Positions 47,535 to 56,178 of a stretch of DNA of 64,000 nt are shown piece after piece. The notes under the pieces were generated by a model. It was not told the DNA's origin. It saw nothing but the letters and a program-made list of their open reading frames with translations, and made no database searches. Source of the DNA: Agrobacterium tumefaciens. GTDB taxonomy: Bacteria > Pseudomonadota > Alphaproteobacteria > Rhizobiales > Rhizobiaceae. Numbering within the stretch: the first letter of the stretch is position 1; the number at the start of each line of letters is the position of its first letter. The translations under genes and the position numbers were made by a program. Where the stretch lies: assembly GCF_013337285.1 (NCBI RefSeq), contig NZ_SUPW01000004.1, forward strand, positions 1 through 64,000, given 5' to 3'.

Positions 47535-48926
47535 TTATTTCGCCGCCAGCGCGTCGAGGATGCGGACCCAGGAGCGGATGCCCTTGTGGAAGGACTGCAG
47601 GTCGTATTTTTCATTGGGCGAATGAATGCGGTCGTCGGTAAGGCCGAAGCCGACAAGCAGCGAATCCATGCCCAGCATCTTCTGGAAATCACCGACGATC
47701 GGGATCGAGCCGCCCATGCCGATGACGACCGCGGGTTTTGGCCACTCGTCCGAAAGCGCGTTTTTGGCCTTGGTCAGTACGGGTGAATCATAGGAAAGCT
47801 GGATGGCCGGCGATGCGCCATGCTCATGAAACTCCACCGAGCAATCCGCCGGGATTTTCGAGCGCACATAAGCCCGGAAGTTCTCACGAATGGCCGCTGG
47901 GTTTTGTTCGCCAACCAGACGGAAAGACACCTTGGCGGAAGCTTTTGCGGCGATTACGGTTTTGAAGCCGTCGCCGGTATAGCCGCCGATGATGCCGTTG
48001 ACTTCCGCCGTCGGCCGCGCCCAGGTCTGCTCCAGCACGGTGCGGCCCTTTTCGCCTGAGGGAACCGAAAGGCCGACCTCACCGAGGAAGGCTTCCGCCG
48101 TGCGCCCCAGCGTCTCCCAGGAGGCCTTGATGTTGGCAGGAGTTTCCTCCACGCCGTCATAAAAGCCGGAAAGTGTGACGCGGCCGGTCTCGTCATGCAG
48201 GCCAGCCAAAATATCCGTCAGAATGTGGATCGGATTTGCGGCCGCACCCCCGAAAAGACCCGAATGCAGATCGCGGTCGGCTGCGGTGATGACAATTTCT
48301 TCACCGACGAGGCCGCGCAGCGCAGCTGCGATGGCGGGCGTATCGCGGTCCCACATGCCGGTATCGCAGACCAGCGCATAATCGGCCTTCAGCTCATCCG
48401 CATTGGCTTCGAGGAACGGCTTCAGCGAGGGTGAGCCGGATTCCTCTTCGCCCTCAAAGAGAATGGTGACGCGCAGCGGCAGGCCGCCATTGACGCCCTT
48501 GTAAGCCCGGCACGCTTCCACGAAGGTCATCAGCTGGCCCTTATCGTCAGCCGTTCCGCGTCCGGTAATCACCTGACGACCGGCACCGATATCTTTCACG
48601 GTCGGCTCAAACGGGTCGTTTTCCCAGAGATTGAGCGGATCAACGGGCTGCACATCGTAGTGGCCGTAAAAAAGCACATGTGGTGCGTCTTTGGTGGCTG
48701 CATCGTGATGCGCCACCACCATCGGATGACCGGCCGTATCGCGAACGGAAGCCTCAAATCCCAGTGAGGAGAGCGTTCTGACCAGCCATTCCGCCGCCTT
48801 GCGGCACTCCGCCTTATAGGCCGGATCCGTGGAAATCGACGGAATGCGCACCAGTTCGAACAGCCGCTCGAGGCTGGATGTAAGATTGTCGTCGGCGGTG
48901 GAAAGAATGGGGGAAAGGTCTGTCAT
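47535..48926 (-). CDS. M20-family dipeptidase
   Basis: This is a zinc-dependent M20 metallopeptidase of the dipeptidase/CNDP-like group. The ATG at 48926 (MTDLSPILSTADDNLTSS) has an AGGA Shine-Dalgarno and gives 463 residues; the frame is open 18 codons further upstream. Metal ligands and catalysts are seen in VLFYGHYDVQPVDP (His, Asp), GTADDKGQLM (Asp) and FEGEEESGSPSL (Glu-Glu). A dimerisation domain lies in the middle. No signal peptide is seen, so it is cytoplasmic. Its exact peptide substrate is unknown. Confidence 0.88.
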   Translation of the reverse strand: MTDLSPILSTADDNLTSSLERLFELVRIPSISTDPAYKAECRKAAEWLVRTLSSLGFEASVRDTAGHPMVVAHHDAATKDAPHVLFYGHYDVQPVDPLNLWENDPFEPTVKDIGAGRQVITGRGTADDKGQLMTFVEACRAYKGVNGGLPLRVTILFEGEEESGSPSLKPFLEANADELKADYALVCDTGMWDRDTPAIAAALRGLVGEEIVITAADRDLHSGLFGGAAANPIHILTDILAGLHDETGRVTLSGFYDGVEETPANIKASWETLGRTAEAFLGEVGLSVPSGEKGRTVLEQTWARPTAEVNGIIGGYTGDGFKTVIAAKASAKVSFRLVGEQNPAAIRENFRAYVRSKIPADCSVEFHEHGASPAIQLSYDSPVLTKAKNALSDEWPKPAVVIGMGGSIPIVGDFQKMLGMDSLLVGFGLTDDRIHSPNEKYDLQSFHKGIRSWVRILDALAAK

Positions 48927-49167
48927 CGCTGATCCTGTCATGTCTGTCGTGACCCGGCGATGGACGAGGCATCCGGGCATCGCGCATCGCGTGGGAACAA
49001 GGGGCCGACGTGTCGTGAATCGCCAAACGTGCAGCCGCCGGAACGATAGAGCAGTTCAGGAAAACTGCGAAGCGGTTTTACATCCGAAATTACGCATAAA
49101 CAAAACCCGGAGCCCTCAGCAATGACAGGTCGCGGACCAAATAAGCAGCGGTTTCAAAGTGCAAATG

Positions 49168-49602
49168 CTATTTCGCTTTTTTCGCGCTTTCGATCGCCCG
49201 GCGCATATATTCCAGCAGGAGCTGTCTTTCGAAACGACGGAAATCCTTAAGCAGCGTGTCTTCGGTGGCCTCGGACGCTGCAATGGCATTCGCCTCCAGA
49301 TCCCTGCCGCGCTGGGTCAGTTCAATGATCTGGGCGCGGCGGTCGCTGGGATGGGATTTGCGGATGATCAGCCCGTCACGCTCCATACGTGAGAGGGTAT
49401 TGGCAAGCGTTGCCTGTTCGACGTCGATTCTATCAAGCAATTGCCGCTGCGTCAGGCCTTCCTCATGCCATAGCTCGATGAGAATGGGGAATTGCCCGGG
49501 GGAAAAACCCAAGGCAGCGGCTCTTTTTTGCAGCGCCATGGTGAATTCCCGCGCCATTTTCGTGGCGAGATAAATTGCCGATTCGTCCCGGGAAAATCCC
49601 AT
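49168..49602 (-). CDS. MarR-family transcriptional regulator
   Basis: This is a winged-helix MarR regulator of 144 residues. The start at 49602 (MGFSRDESAIYLATKMAREF) is chosen because the frame upstream is non-family. The DNA-binding core is LTQRQLLDRIDVEQATLANTLSRMERDGLIIRKSHPSDRRAQIIELTQRG (about residues 55-105). A palindromic AT-rich site lies just upstream and may be its own operator. No target gene is adjacent on the opposite strand except polA, so its regulon is unknown. Confidence 0.87.
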   Translation of the reverse strand: MGFSRDESAIYLATKMAREFTMALQKRAAALGFSPGQFPILIELWHEEGLTQRQLLDRIDVEQATLANTLSRMERDGLIIRKSHPSDRRAQIIELTQRGRDLEANAIAASEATEDTLLKDFRRFERQLLLEYMRRAIESAKKAK

Positions 49603-49653
49603 TCTACCGTCCGTAGAGCATTTCCGCCGGCACATTCCGGCAATTCGATAGCG

Positions 49654-49665
49654 CGATATATATCG
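49654..49665. promoter_or_regulatory. palindrome CGATATATATCG upstream of marR
   Basis: This perfect 12-bp palindrome lies 52 bases before the marR start, in an AT-rich island (ATTCGATAGCGCGATATATA...). MarR proteins bind such AT-rich dyads, so it is a candidate autoregulatory operator. Confidence 0.5.
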
Positions 49666-49699
49666 TATGATATGTTTATGCCAGCCCGGCACCCCGCAC

Positions 49700-49845
49700 A
49701 AAATAAAACCGCCATGGCCGGGAGGGATCGGCCATGGCGGTCATATTGGAGGACAAAGGCCCGGAGAGGGGGAAAGGCCTTTGTCCGGTCTGATGCGGCG
49801 GGGGACGAGCCGGCAATCAGACTACGGCGTGATCAGGCGCCGTCC
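49700..49845 (-). ncRNA. multi-hairpin RNA candidate with C-rich loops
   Basis: Read on the minus strand, four hairpins follow one another. They are ACGGCG/CGCCGT (49824-49829, 49838-49843), GTCTGAT/ATCAGAC (49788-49794, 49816-49822), GGACAAAGGCC/GGCCTTTGTCC (49751-49761, 49776-49786) and ACCGCCATGGCC/GGCCATGGCGGT (49708-49719, 49730-49741). The last is followed by TTTATTT, so it is a minus-strand terminator. On that strand the loops carry CCCCC, CCCCCTCTCC and CCCTCCC. It could be an independent sRNA or the attenuated leader of marR. I know no matching family. Confidence 0.5.
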
Positions 49846-50016
49846 CTTATGAAATGTGTCTGCAAATGCGGCTTTTCAAGGGAAGGGCTGATTACAAATC
49901 GGTAACGTTCAGGTGAATTTTCCGGCCGATTCGCGCCGCCTCGTTTCCAGTGCTTTGCGGTGTGTTGTGCGAAGTTTCGGTGGACGCCAAAACGGCCCCG
50001 CGCTATCCATATCGCC

Positions 50017-53016
50017 ATGAAAAAAGGCGATCATCTCTTCCTCGTTGACGGTTCCGGTTTCATTTTCCGGGCCTTCCATGCCATTCCGCCGCTGAACCGC
50101 AAGTCGGACGGGCTGCCGGTCAACGCCGTCTCCGGCTTCTGCAACATGTTGTGGAAGCTGTTGAAGGATGCGCGCAACACCGATGTCGGCGTCACGCCCA
50201 CGCATTTCGCCGTGATTTTCGACTATTCGTCGAAAACATTTCGCAACGAGCTTTATGATCTCTACAAGGCCAACCGTTCTGCACCGCCGGAAGATCTGGT
50301 TCCGCAGTTTGGCCTGATCCGCGAGGCGACACGCGCCTTCAACCTTCCCTGCATCGAGACGGAAGGTTTCGAGGCGGATGACATCATCGCCACTTACGCC
50401 CGGCAGGCGGAGGCGATCGGCGCTGACGTCACCATCATCTCTTCCGACAAGGATCTGATGCAGCTCGTCACGGCCAATGTGCATATGTACGACGCCATGA
50501 AGGACAAGCAGATCGGCGTTCCTGATGTCATCGAAAAATGGGGCGTCGGCCCGGAAAAGATGATCGACCTGCAGGCGATGACCGGCGATTCCACCGATAA
50601 TGTTCCCGGCATTCCCGGCATCGGGCCGAAGACGGCGGCGCAATTGCTGGAGGAATATGGCGATCTCGATACGCTGCTGGAACGGGCGGGCGAAATCAAG
50701 CAACAGAAGCGTCGGGAAAACATCATCGCCAATGCGGAGCTTGCCCGCCTTTCCAGACAGCTCGTGGCGCTCAGAACCGATGTGCCGCTGGAGCAATCTC
50801 TCGAGGCGCTGGTGCTCGAACCGCAGAACGGCCCGAAGCTCATCGCTTTTCTGAAGGCGATGGAATTCACGACGCTGACCCGCCGCGTTGCCGAAGCGAC
50901 CGACAGCGACGCCTCTGCCATCGACCCCGCCAATGTGCCGGTGCAATGGGGCGCCGATGCCCATGGTCCTGATCTCGATGCGCCCGCTGCCGCCGTTAGG
51001 GCGGGTGACGTAGCCGCTGGCGCAACTGCCGCCTCGACCTCGCCCGCTGCTCCGGCGAGAAAGCTGACCGGGGAAGGCAGCGCGCCTGCCGACCTCACCG
51101 CCGCGCGCCAGGCGCTTTTTTCAGCCGCCAAAATCGATACGACCGCTTATACGACGATCAGAGACCTTGCAGAACTGGACCGCTGGGTTGCTGCGGCCCG
51201 TGAGACCGGCGTCGTCGCATTCGACACCGAAACGACCTCGCTCGATCCGATGCAGGCGGAACTCGTCGGGTTTTCGCTGGCCATTGCCGATAATGGCAAG
51301 GACGCCTCGGGCACCGATATCCGCGCTGCCTATGTTCCCTTGACGCACAAGACCGGTTCCGGCGGCGATCTTTTCAGCGATGGTATTAAGCTTGCCGAAG
51401 GGCAGGTGCCGTTTGCCGAGGCGCTGGCGCGTTTGAAAAACCTCCTTGAGGACCCGGCGGTTCTGAAAATCGCCCAGAACCTCAAATATGACTATCTGCT
51501 GATGAAACGCCATGGCGTCGTCATGCAGAGCTTCGACGATACGATGCTGATTTCTTATGTCCTCGAGGCCGGCAAGGCCACGCATGGCATGGATTCGCTG
51601 TCTGAACGCTGGCTGGGCCACACACCTATTGCTTACAAGGACGTGGCAGGTTCGGGCAAGTCGAGCATCACCTTTGATTTCGTCGACATCGACAAGGCGA
51701 CGGCGTATGCAGCGGAAGACGCGGATGTCACCCTGCGCCTCTGGATGGTGCTGAAGCCGCAGCTTGCCGCAGCTCGCCTCACCAGCGTCTACGAGCGGTT
51801 GGAGCGCCCATTGGTGCCGGTCCTCGCGCATATGGAGGAGCGAGGCATCACGGTGGACCGACAGATCCTGTCGCGTCTTTCCGGTGAACTGGCGCAGAAA
51901 GCGGGGGCCTTCGAAGAGGAAGTCTACCAGCTGGCGGGCGAACGCTTTAATATCGGATCACCAAAGCAGCTTGGTGATATTCTGTTTGGCCGGATGGGCT
52001 TGCCCGGTGGCTCGAAAACCAAGACCGGCCAATGGTCGACATCGGCGCAGGTCCTGGAAGATCTGGCGGCGGAAGGTGCCGAACTACCGCGCAAGATTGT
52101 TGACTGGCGGCAGCTGACCAAGCTGAAATCGACCTATACGGATGCGCTGCCGGGATATATCCATCCTGAAACGAAACGCGTGCACACCTCCTACGCGCTC
52201 GCGTCGACCACGACGGGGCGTCTGTCATCCTCGGAGCCTAATCTTCAGAACATCCCGGTGCGCACAGCCGAAGGCCGCAAAATCCGCACGGCCTTCATCT
52301 CCACGCTCGGCCACAAGCTACTGTCCGCTGACTACAGCCAGATCGAGCTGCGCGTGCTGGCCCATGTCGCCGATATTCCGCAGCTGCGCAACGCCTTCGA
52401 AAACGGCATCGACATCCATGCGATGACCGCATCGGAAATGTTCGGCGTGCCGGTGGAGGGCATGCCCTCGGAAGTGCGCCGCCGTGCAAAGGCCATCAAC
52501 TTCGGCATCATCTACGGTATTTCCGCTTTCGGTCTTGCCAACCAGCTCAGCATCGCCCGCTCGGAGGCCGGTGAATATATCAAGAAATATTTCGAACGTT
52601 TTCCCGGCATTCGTGACTACATGGAGGCGACCAAAGCTTTCGCCCGCGAAAACGGCTATGTCGAAACGATTTTCGGCCGCCGCGCGCATTATCCGGAAAT
52701 CCGCTCCTCCAATCCTTCGGTGAAAGCCTTCAACGAACGTGCGGCCATCAATGCCCCGATCCAGGGTTCTGCCGCCGATATCATTCGCCGTGCGATGGTC
52801 CGTATCGAGCCGGTACTGGAAGAGCAAAAGCTCTCCGCCCGCATGCTCTTGCAGGTGCATGACGAACTCATCTTCGAAGTCGAAGAAGCGGAAATCGAAA
52901 AGACCCTGCCCGTCGTCGTCTCGGTGATGGAAAATGCCGCGATGCCTGCAATTTCCATGAAGGTGCCGTTGCAGGTGGATGCGCGTGCTGCGGAGAATTG
53001 GGACGAGGCGCATTGA
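50017..53016 (+). CDS. polA: DNA polymerase I
   Basis: Pol I fills gaps in repair and removes Okazaki primers. The ATG at 50017 (MKKGDHLFLVDGSGFIFRAF) gives 999 residues. The 5'-nuclease domain occupies about residues 1-300 (GFEADDIIATYA, TGDSTDNVPGIPGIGPKTAAQLL). An Ala-rich linker lies at about 315-365. The 3'-5' exonuclease domain has intact VAFDTETTSLDP (Asp/Glu at about 402-404), so proofreading is kept. The polymerase domain has motif A SADYSQIELRVLAH (about 770), the O-helix RRRAKAINFGIIYGISAFGLA and motif C LQVHDELIFEV. It is a single gene. Confidence 0.96.
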   Translation: MKKGDHLFLVDGSGFIFRAFHAIPPLNRKSDGLPVNAVSGFCNMLWKLLKDARNTDVGVTPTHFAVIFDYSSKTFRNELYDLYKANRSAPPEDLVPQFGLIREATRAFNLPCIETEGFEADDIIATYARQAEAIGADVTIISSDKDLMQLVTANVHMYDAMKDKQIGVPDVIEKWGVGPEKMIDLQAMTGDSTDNVPGIPGIGPKTAAQLLEEYGDLDTLLERAGEIKQQKRRENIIANAELARLSRQLVALRTDVPLEQSLEALVLEPQNGPKLIAFLKAMEFTTLTRRVAEATDSDASAIDPANVPVQWGADAHGPDLDAPAAAVRAGDVAAGATAASTSPAAPARKLTGEGSAPADLTAARQALFSAAKIDTTAYTTIRDLAELDRWVAAARETGVVAFDTETTSLDPMQAELVGFSLAIADNGKDASGTDIRAAYVPLTHKTGSGGDLFSDGIKLAEGQVPFAEALARLKNLLEDPAVLKIAQNLKYDYLLMKRHGVVMQSFDDTMLISYVLEAGKATHGMDSLSERWLGHTPIAYKDVAGSGKSSITFDFVDIDKATAYAAEDADVTLRLWMVLKPQLAAARLTSVYERLERPLVPVLAHMEERGITVDRQILSRLSGELAQKAGAFEEEVYQLAGERFNIGSPKQLGDILFGRMGLPGGSKTKTGQWSTSAQVLEDLAAEGAELPRKIVDWRQLTKLKSTYTDALPGYIHPETKRVHTSYALASTTTGRLSSSEPNLQNIPVRTAEGRKIRTAFISTLGHKLLSADYSQIELRVLAHVADIPQLRNAFENGIDIHAMTASEMFGVPVEGMPSEVRRRAKAINFGIIYGISAFGLANQLSIARSEAGEYIKKYFERFPGIRDYMEATKAFARENGYVETIFGRRAHYPEIRSSNPSVKAFNERAAINAPIQGSAADIIRRAMVRIEPVLEEQKLSARMLLQVHDELIFEVEEAEIEKTLPVVVSVMENAAMPAISMKVPLQVDARAAENWDEAH

Positions 53017-53093
53017 CCGGCCATCTGATCGGTCAATGTCATTGATTTGTTGCGTGCGCGGACTAGGGGAAACCTCTCACAAGGAGTTCCCCG

Positions 53094-53813
53094 ATGCACG
53101 CCCCGCTCGTCTCGAAAGATCTGGAATATTTCTCCGCCAACAGCCACGATAAGCCACCGCGCCATCTCGGCAGCCGTTATAATTTGGATGGCGAATTTCT
53201 GCCCGAGCCGGGCAATACGGTAGTTTGCCATTTGCTCGAAGCATCGCAGAGCGAAAGCGCTATCATCAAGACGCGCCAGCGTTTCCTGGATATGCCCGAG
53301 GCATCGCAGCTTGCCTTCACGCCGGTTTCCAGCCTGCATATGACGGTATTTCAGGGCATCATCGAGTTCCGGCGCGCGCTGCCCTATTGGCCGGAGAACA
53401 TGCCGCTCGATACGCCGATCGACACGATGACGGACCATTATCGCGACCGTCTTTCGGCCTTTCCCGCCCTTCCGGTTTTCAACATGCAGGTGACTGGCCT
53501 CAAGCCCACAGGGCTGGTGATGCAGGGTGTTACAGCCGAAGACGACCGGATCGTTGCATTGTGGCGGGATGCATTTGCCCAAGCCTTCGGTTACCGGCAT
53601 CCCAACCATGAAAGTTATGAGTTCCACATTACGCTGTCTTACGTCACACGCTGGTTCGATCCGGAATGCCTGCAGCGCTGGCAGGCGATGCTTGATGAAG
53701 AACTGGAAGAACTGCGGGCGGCAGCGCCGGTCATTGAGATGCGCCCACCGGCTTTCTGTGAATTCAAGGATATGAACCACTTCAAGGAGCTTGTTGTTTT
53801 CGATAAGAGGTGA
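53094..53813 (+). CDS. 2H phosphoesterase-like protein (DUF1868)
   Basis: This is a predicted member of the 2H phosphoesterase/ligT superfamily with 239 residues. The two HxT motifs appear as LHMTVFQG (about residue 82) and FHITLSYV (about residue 179), about 97 residues apart, which is the family hallmark. Members act on cyclic phosphates or 2',5'-linked RNA ends, but the substrate here is unknown. It follows polA after 77 bases, with an AAGGAG Shine-Dalgarno. Confidence 0.8.
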   Translation: MHAPLVSKDLEYFSANSHDKPPRHLGSRYNLDGEFLPEPGNTVVCHLLEASQSESAIIKTRQRFLDMPEASQLAFTPVSSLHMTVFQGIIEFRRALPYWPENMPLDTPIDTMTDHYRDRLSAFPALPVFNMQVTGLKPTGLVMQGVTAEDDRIVALWRDAFAQAFGYRHPNHESYEFHITLSYVTRWFDPECLQRWQAMLDEELEELRAAAPVIEMRPPAFCEFKDMNHFKELVVFDKR

Positions 53814-54005
53814 GGCACGATTTGCTACGCCTGACGGCGGCCCTTCGCACCAATTCCGCTGAATCGGAAAAAATGCGTGTCAGGGCTGGTCAAAGCCCGT
53901 TTGGGCATGTATAAGCGCGCCAAATTTCCGATATCGAGACACCCGACATTCGGCCTTTGGTTCTGGCCGGTTACGTTGTTTCGCCGCTAAAGTGGAGTAA
54001 CAAAA

Positions 54006-54191
54006 ATGGCTGTACCTAAAAGAAAAACAAGCCCGTCCAAGCGCGGCATGCGTCGCTCGGCTGATGGTCTCAAGTCTGCAACCTACGTTGAAGACAAGAA
54101 CTCCGGCGAACTGCGCCGTCCGCACCATATCGATCTGAAGACCGGTATGTATCGCGGCCGTCAGGTTCTGACGCCGAAGGAAAGCGCATAA
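54006..54191 (+). CDS. rpmF: 50S ribosomal protein L32
   Basis: L32 is a small basic large-subunit protein. The 61-residue sequence begins [20 protein letters not shown], the universal signature. The cysteine zinc pairs seen in some bacteria are absent here (C-minus type). It is monocistronic, with a clear terminator behind it. Confidence 0.97.
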   Translation: MAVPKRKTSPSKRGMRRSADGLKSATYVEDKNSGELRRPHHIDLKTGMYRGRQVLTPKESA

Positions 54192-54213
54192 GCTTTTCTG
54201 AAATCTTATTTGC

Positions 54214-54246
54214 AAAAAACCGGCCCTCGTGGCCGGTTTTTTGTTT
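54214..54246 (+). terminator. rho-independent terminator of rpmF
   Basis: AAAACCGGCC-CTCGT-GGCCGGTTTT followed by TTGTTTT lies 22 bases after the rpmF stop. Confidence 0.9.
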
Positions 54247-54351
54247 TCTGAAGGTGGCGTCAGTCAAAGGCGGGTCACTTGGAAAATAAGATAACACCTC
54301 TTACACTCTCTGTGGGAGTTAGCGGGAGCCTGATGTGGGAGAGGAGCTTCG

Positions 54352-56178
54352 GTGAAATATCGCTGGATTTTGCTGATATTTCTCAGCCTCGGCCTCGGTT
54401 ATGGCGCCGTTACAAGGGGCGGCGGCATCATCGCGGAAAGCTATTTCGGCGAAGTCTCCGATCAGGGCCGCACCACTCTGCGGCTGGCCGTCTCGGCCCT
54501 CGGCGGGCTTTTGAGCCGTTATGAGCCGCTGCCGGCTTTGATTGCTGACCACGACGACATTGAAGAGCTGGTTGCGCATCCGAAGGATGAGACGCTGCGC
54601 CAGCGTGCCAATGTCTACCTCAAATCCATCAACACCCTGCTGGAATCCTCCGATATCTACATCATCACGCTGGATGGCGAGACTATCGCGGCCAGCAACT
54701 ATGATGGACCCACGAGCTTCGTCGGCGAGAATTTCAGCTATCGTCCCTATTTTCAGGATGCGGCCAAAGGCTTCAAGTCACGCTTCTTCGCGCTCGGCAC
54801 CACCTCTCACAAACGCGGCTATTATTTTTCTGCGCCGATCCTCTTTAATCAGGAGATCAAGGGCGTCATCGTCTTCAAGGTCGATATTGAAGGCATAGAG
54901 GCCTCCTTCGGTGATGGTGAAAACCGTATTCTGGTCTCCGATCCGGAAGGCATCATCTTCATGACCGGAACGCCGCAATGGCTTTATTCCGGCCTGATGC
55001 CGCTGACCCCTGAAAGGTTGGCGCGCACGGAGACATCGCGCCGTTACGCAAACGCCGGCTTGAAGGAACTGCCGCTGAAAAACGGCAATTTCGGCTCCCA
55101 TCAACTGATGACGATCGCCCAGAATGACGGTGAGAGGGAATATATGGTCCTGTCGCAGCCGATGGCGGATGCCGGCTGGACTGTCAGCGTGCTGATGGAT
55201 ACGGGTTCAGTCAGAACACAGGTCAAGACGGCGATGATCGCGATCATCCTTTGTCTGTGCCTCGCTGCTGCCCTCATTGCCGCCATGCTACAGAGACGGC
55301 GGCGTCTGCGTGAGCGACTGACCCATCAGGCGGAGGCGCAGGCGGAACTGGAGCGCCGGGTGGAGGAGCGCACGGCTGATCTGGCGCGGGTCAACCAGGA
55401 GATCAAGCACGAGATCGCCGAACGCCGCCAGACCGAGAAACAATTGCGCAAGATGCAGAATGATCTGGTGCAGGCGGGCAAGCTTGCCGCACTCGGTCAG
55501 ATGTCGGCCGCGCTGTCGCATGAGTTCAACCAGCCGCTTGCTGCTGCCAAGAACTATGCGGAAAACGCCTCGCTTCTGGTGGAGCGCGGGCGTCTGGACG
55601 ACGTGACGGAAAATCTCAGACGCATTTCGGGCCTCATCGATCGCATGGCGTCCATCAGCAAACACCTGAGAAATTTCGCCCGCAAGCCCAACGAAAAAAT
55701 GGCGGCGGTCGGTCTGGAGGCCGTGCTTCGCGATACGCTGGAAATCGTCGGTGCGCGGCTGAATGCCGCCAATGCGGTGCTGGAGGTCGATCTCGGCCCG
55801 GTGCCGCTTGCGGTGAAGGCAGGCTCAGTGCGGCTGCAGCAGGTACTCGTCAACATCATTTCCAATGCCGCCGATGCCGTGGAAGGGCGAGAGGATCGCC
55901 GCATTGCCCTCAAGGCTGTGCAGCATGACCAGACGGTGTCGATCTTCATTCGCGACCGTGGCCCCGGCGTGCCGCCGGCGATTTCCGAACGCATCTTCGA
56001 TCCCTTCTTCACCACCAAGGGGGTAGGGCGCGGCCTCGGCCTTGGCCTTTCCATCTCCTACAACATCATCAAGGATTTCGGCGGCCAGTTGCGTGTCCGA
56101 AACCATGAAGAGGGCGGGGCGGAATTCGAGATCGAATTGCCGGCAGCCGTCTGGCGTATGGAGGCGGCTGCGGAATGA
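54352..56178 (+). CDS. DctB-like sensor histidine kinase
   Basis: This is a membrane histidine kinase of 608 residues, GTG start behind a GAGGAG Shine-Dalgarno. Layout: first membrane segment at residues 5-20 (WILLIFLSLGLGYGAV); periplasmic double-PAS (dCache-like) sensor at about 25-285; second membrane segment at about 290-312 (VKTAMIAIILCLCLAAALIAAM). A coiled coil follows, then the kinase core with His390 in ALSHEFNQPLAAAKNYAENA and the ATP lid (IFDPFFTTKGVGRGLGLGLS). The start of the response-regulator gene overlaps its stop. DctB sensors detect C4-dicarboxylates; here the adjacent tctCBA suggests a tri- or dicarboxylate ligand. Confidence 0.88.
   Translation: MKYRWILLIFLSLGLGYGAVTRGGGIIAESYFGEVSDQGRTTLRLAVSALGGLLSRYEPLPALIADHDDIEELVAHPKDETLRQRANVYLKSINTLLESSDIYIITLDGETIAASNYDGPTSFVGENFSYRPYFQDAAKGFKSRFFALGTTSHKRGYYFSAPILFNQEIKGVIVFKVDIEGIEASFGDGENRILVSDPEGIIFMTGTPQWLYSGLMPLTPERLARTETSRRYANAGLKELPLKNGNFGSHQLMTIAQNDGEREYMVLSQPMADAGWTVSVLMDTGSVRTQVKTAMIAIILCLCLAAALIAAMLQRRRRLRERLTHQAEAQAELERRVEERTADLARVNQEIKHEIAERRQTEKQLRKMQNDLVQAGKLAALGQMSAALSHEFNQPLAAAKNYAENASLLVERGRLDDVTENLRRISGLIDRMASISKHLRNFARKPNEKMAAVGLEAVLRDTLEIVGARLNAANAVLEVDLGPVPLAVKAGSVRLQQVLVNIISNAADAVEGREDRRIALKAVQHDQTVSIFIRDRGPGVPPAISERIFDPFFTTKGVGRGLGLGLSISYNIIKDFGGQLRVRNHEEGGAEFEIELPAAVWRMEAAAE

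Noticed and set aside
49833..50018. 61-codon minus-strand frame overlapping the polA start
   Set aside because: It has no recognisable similarity or ribosome site; the DNA is better explained by the RNA candidate and the polA leader.
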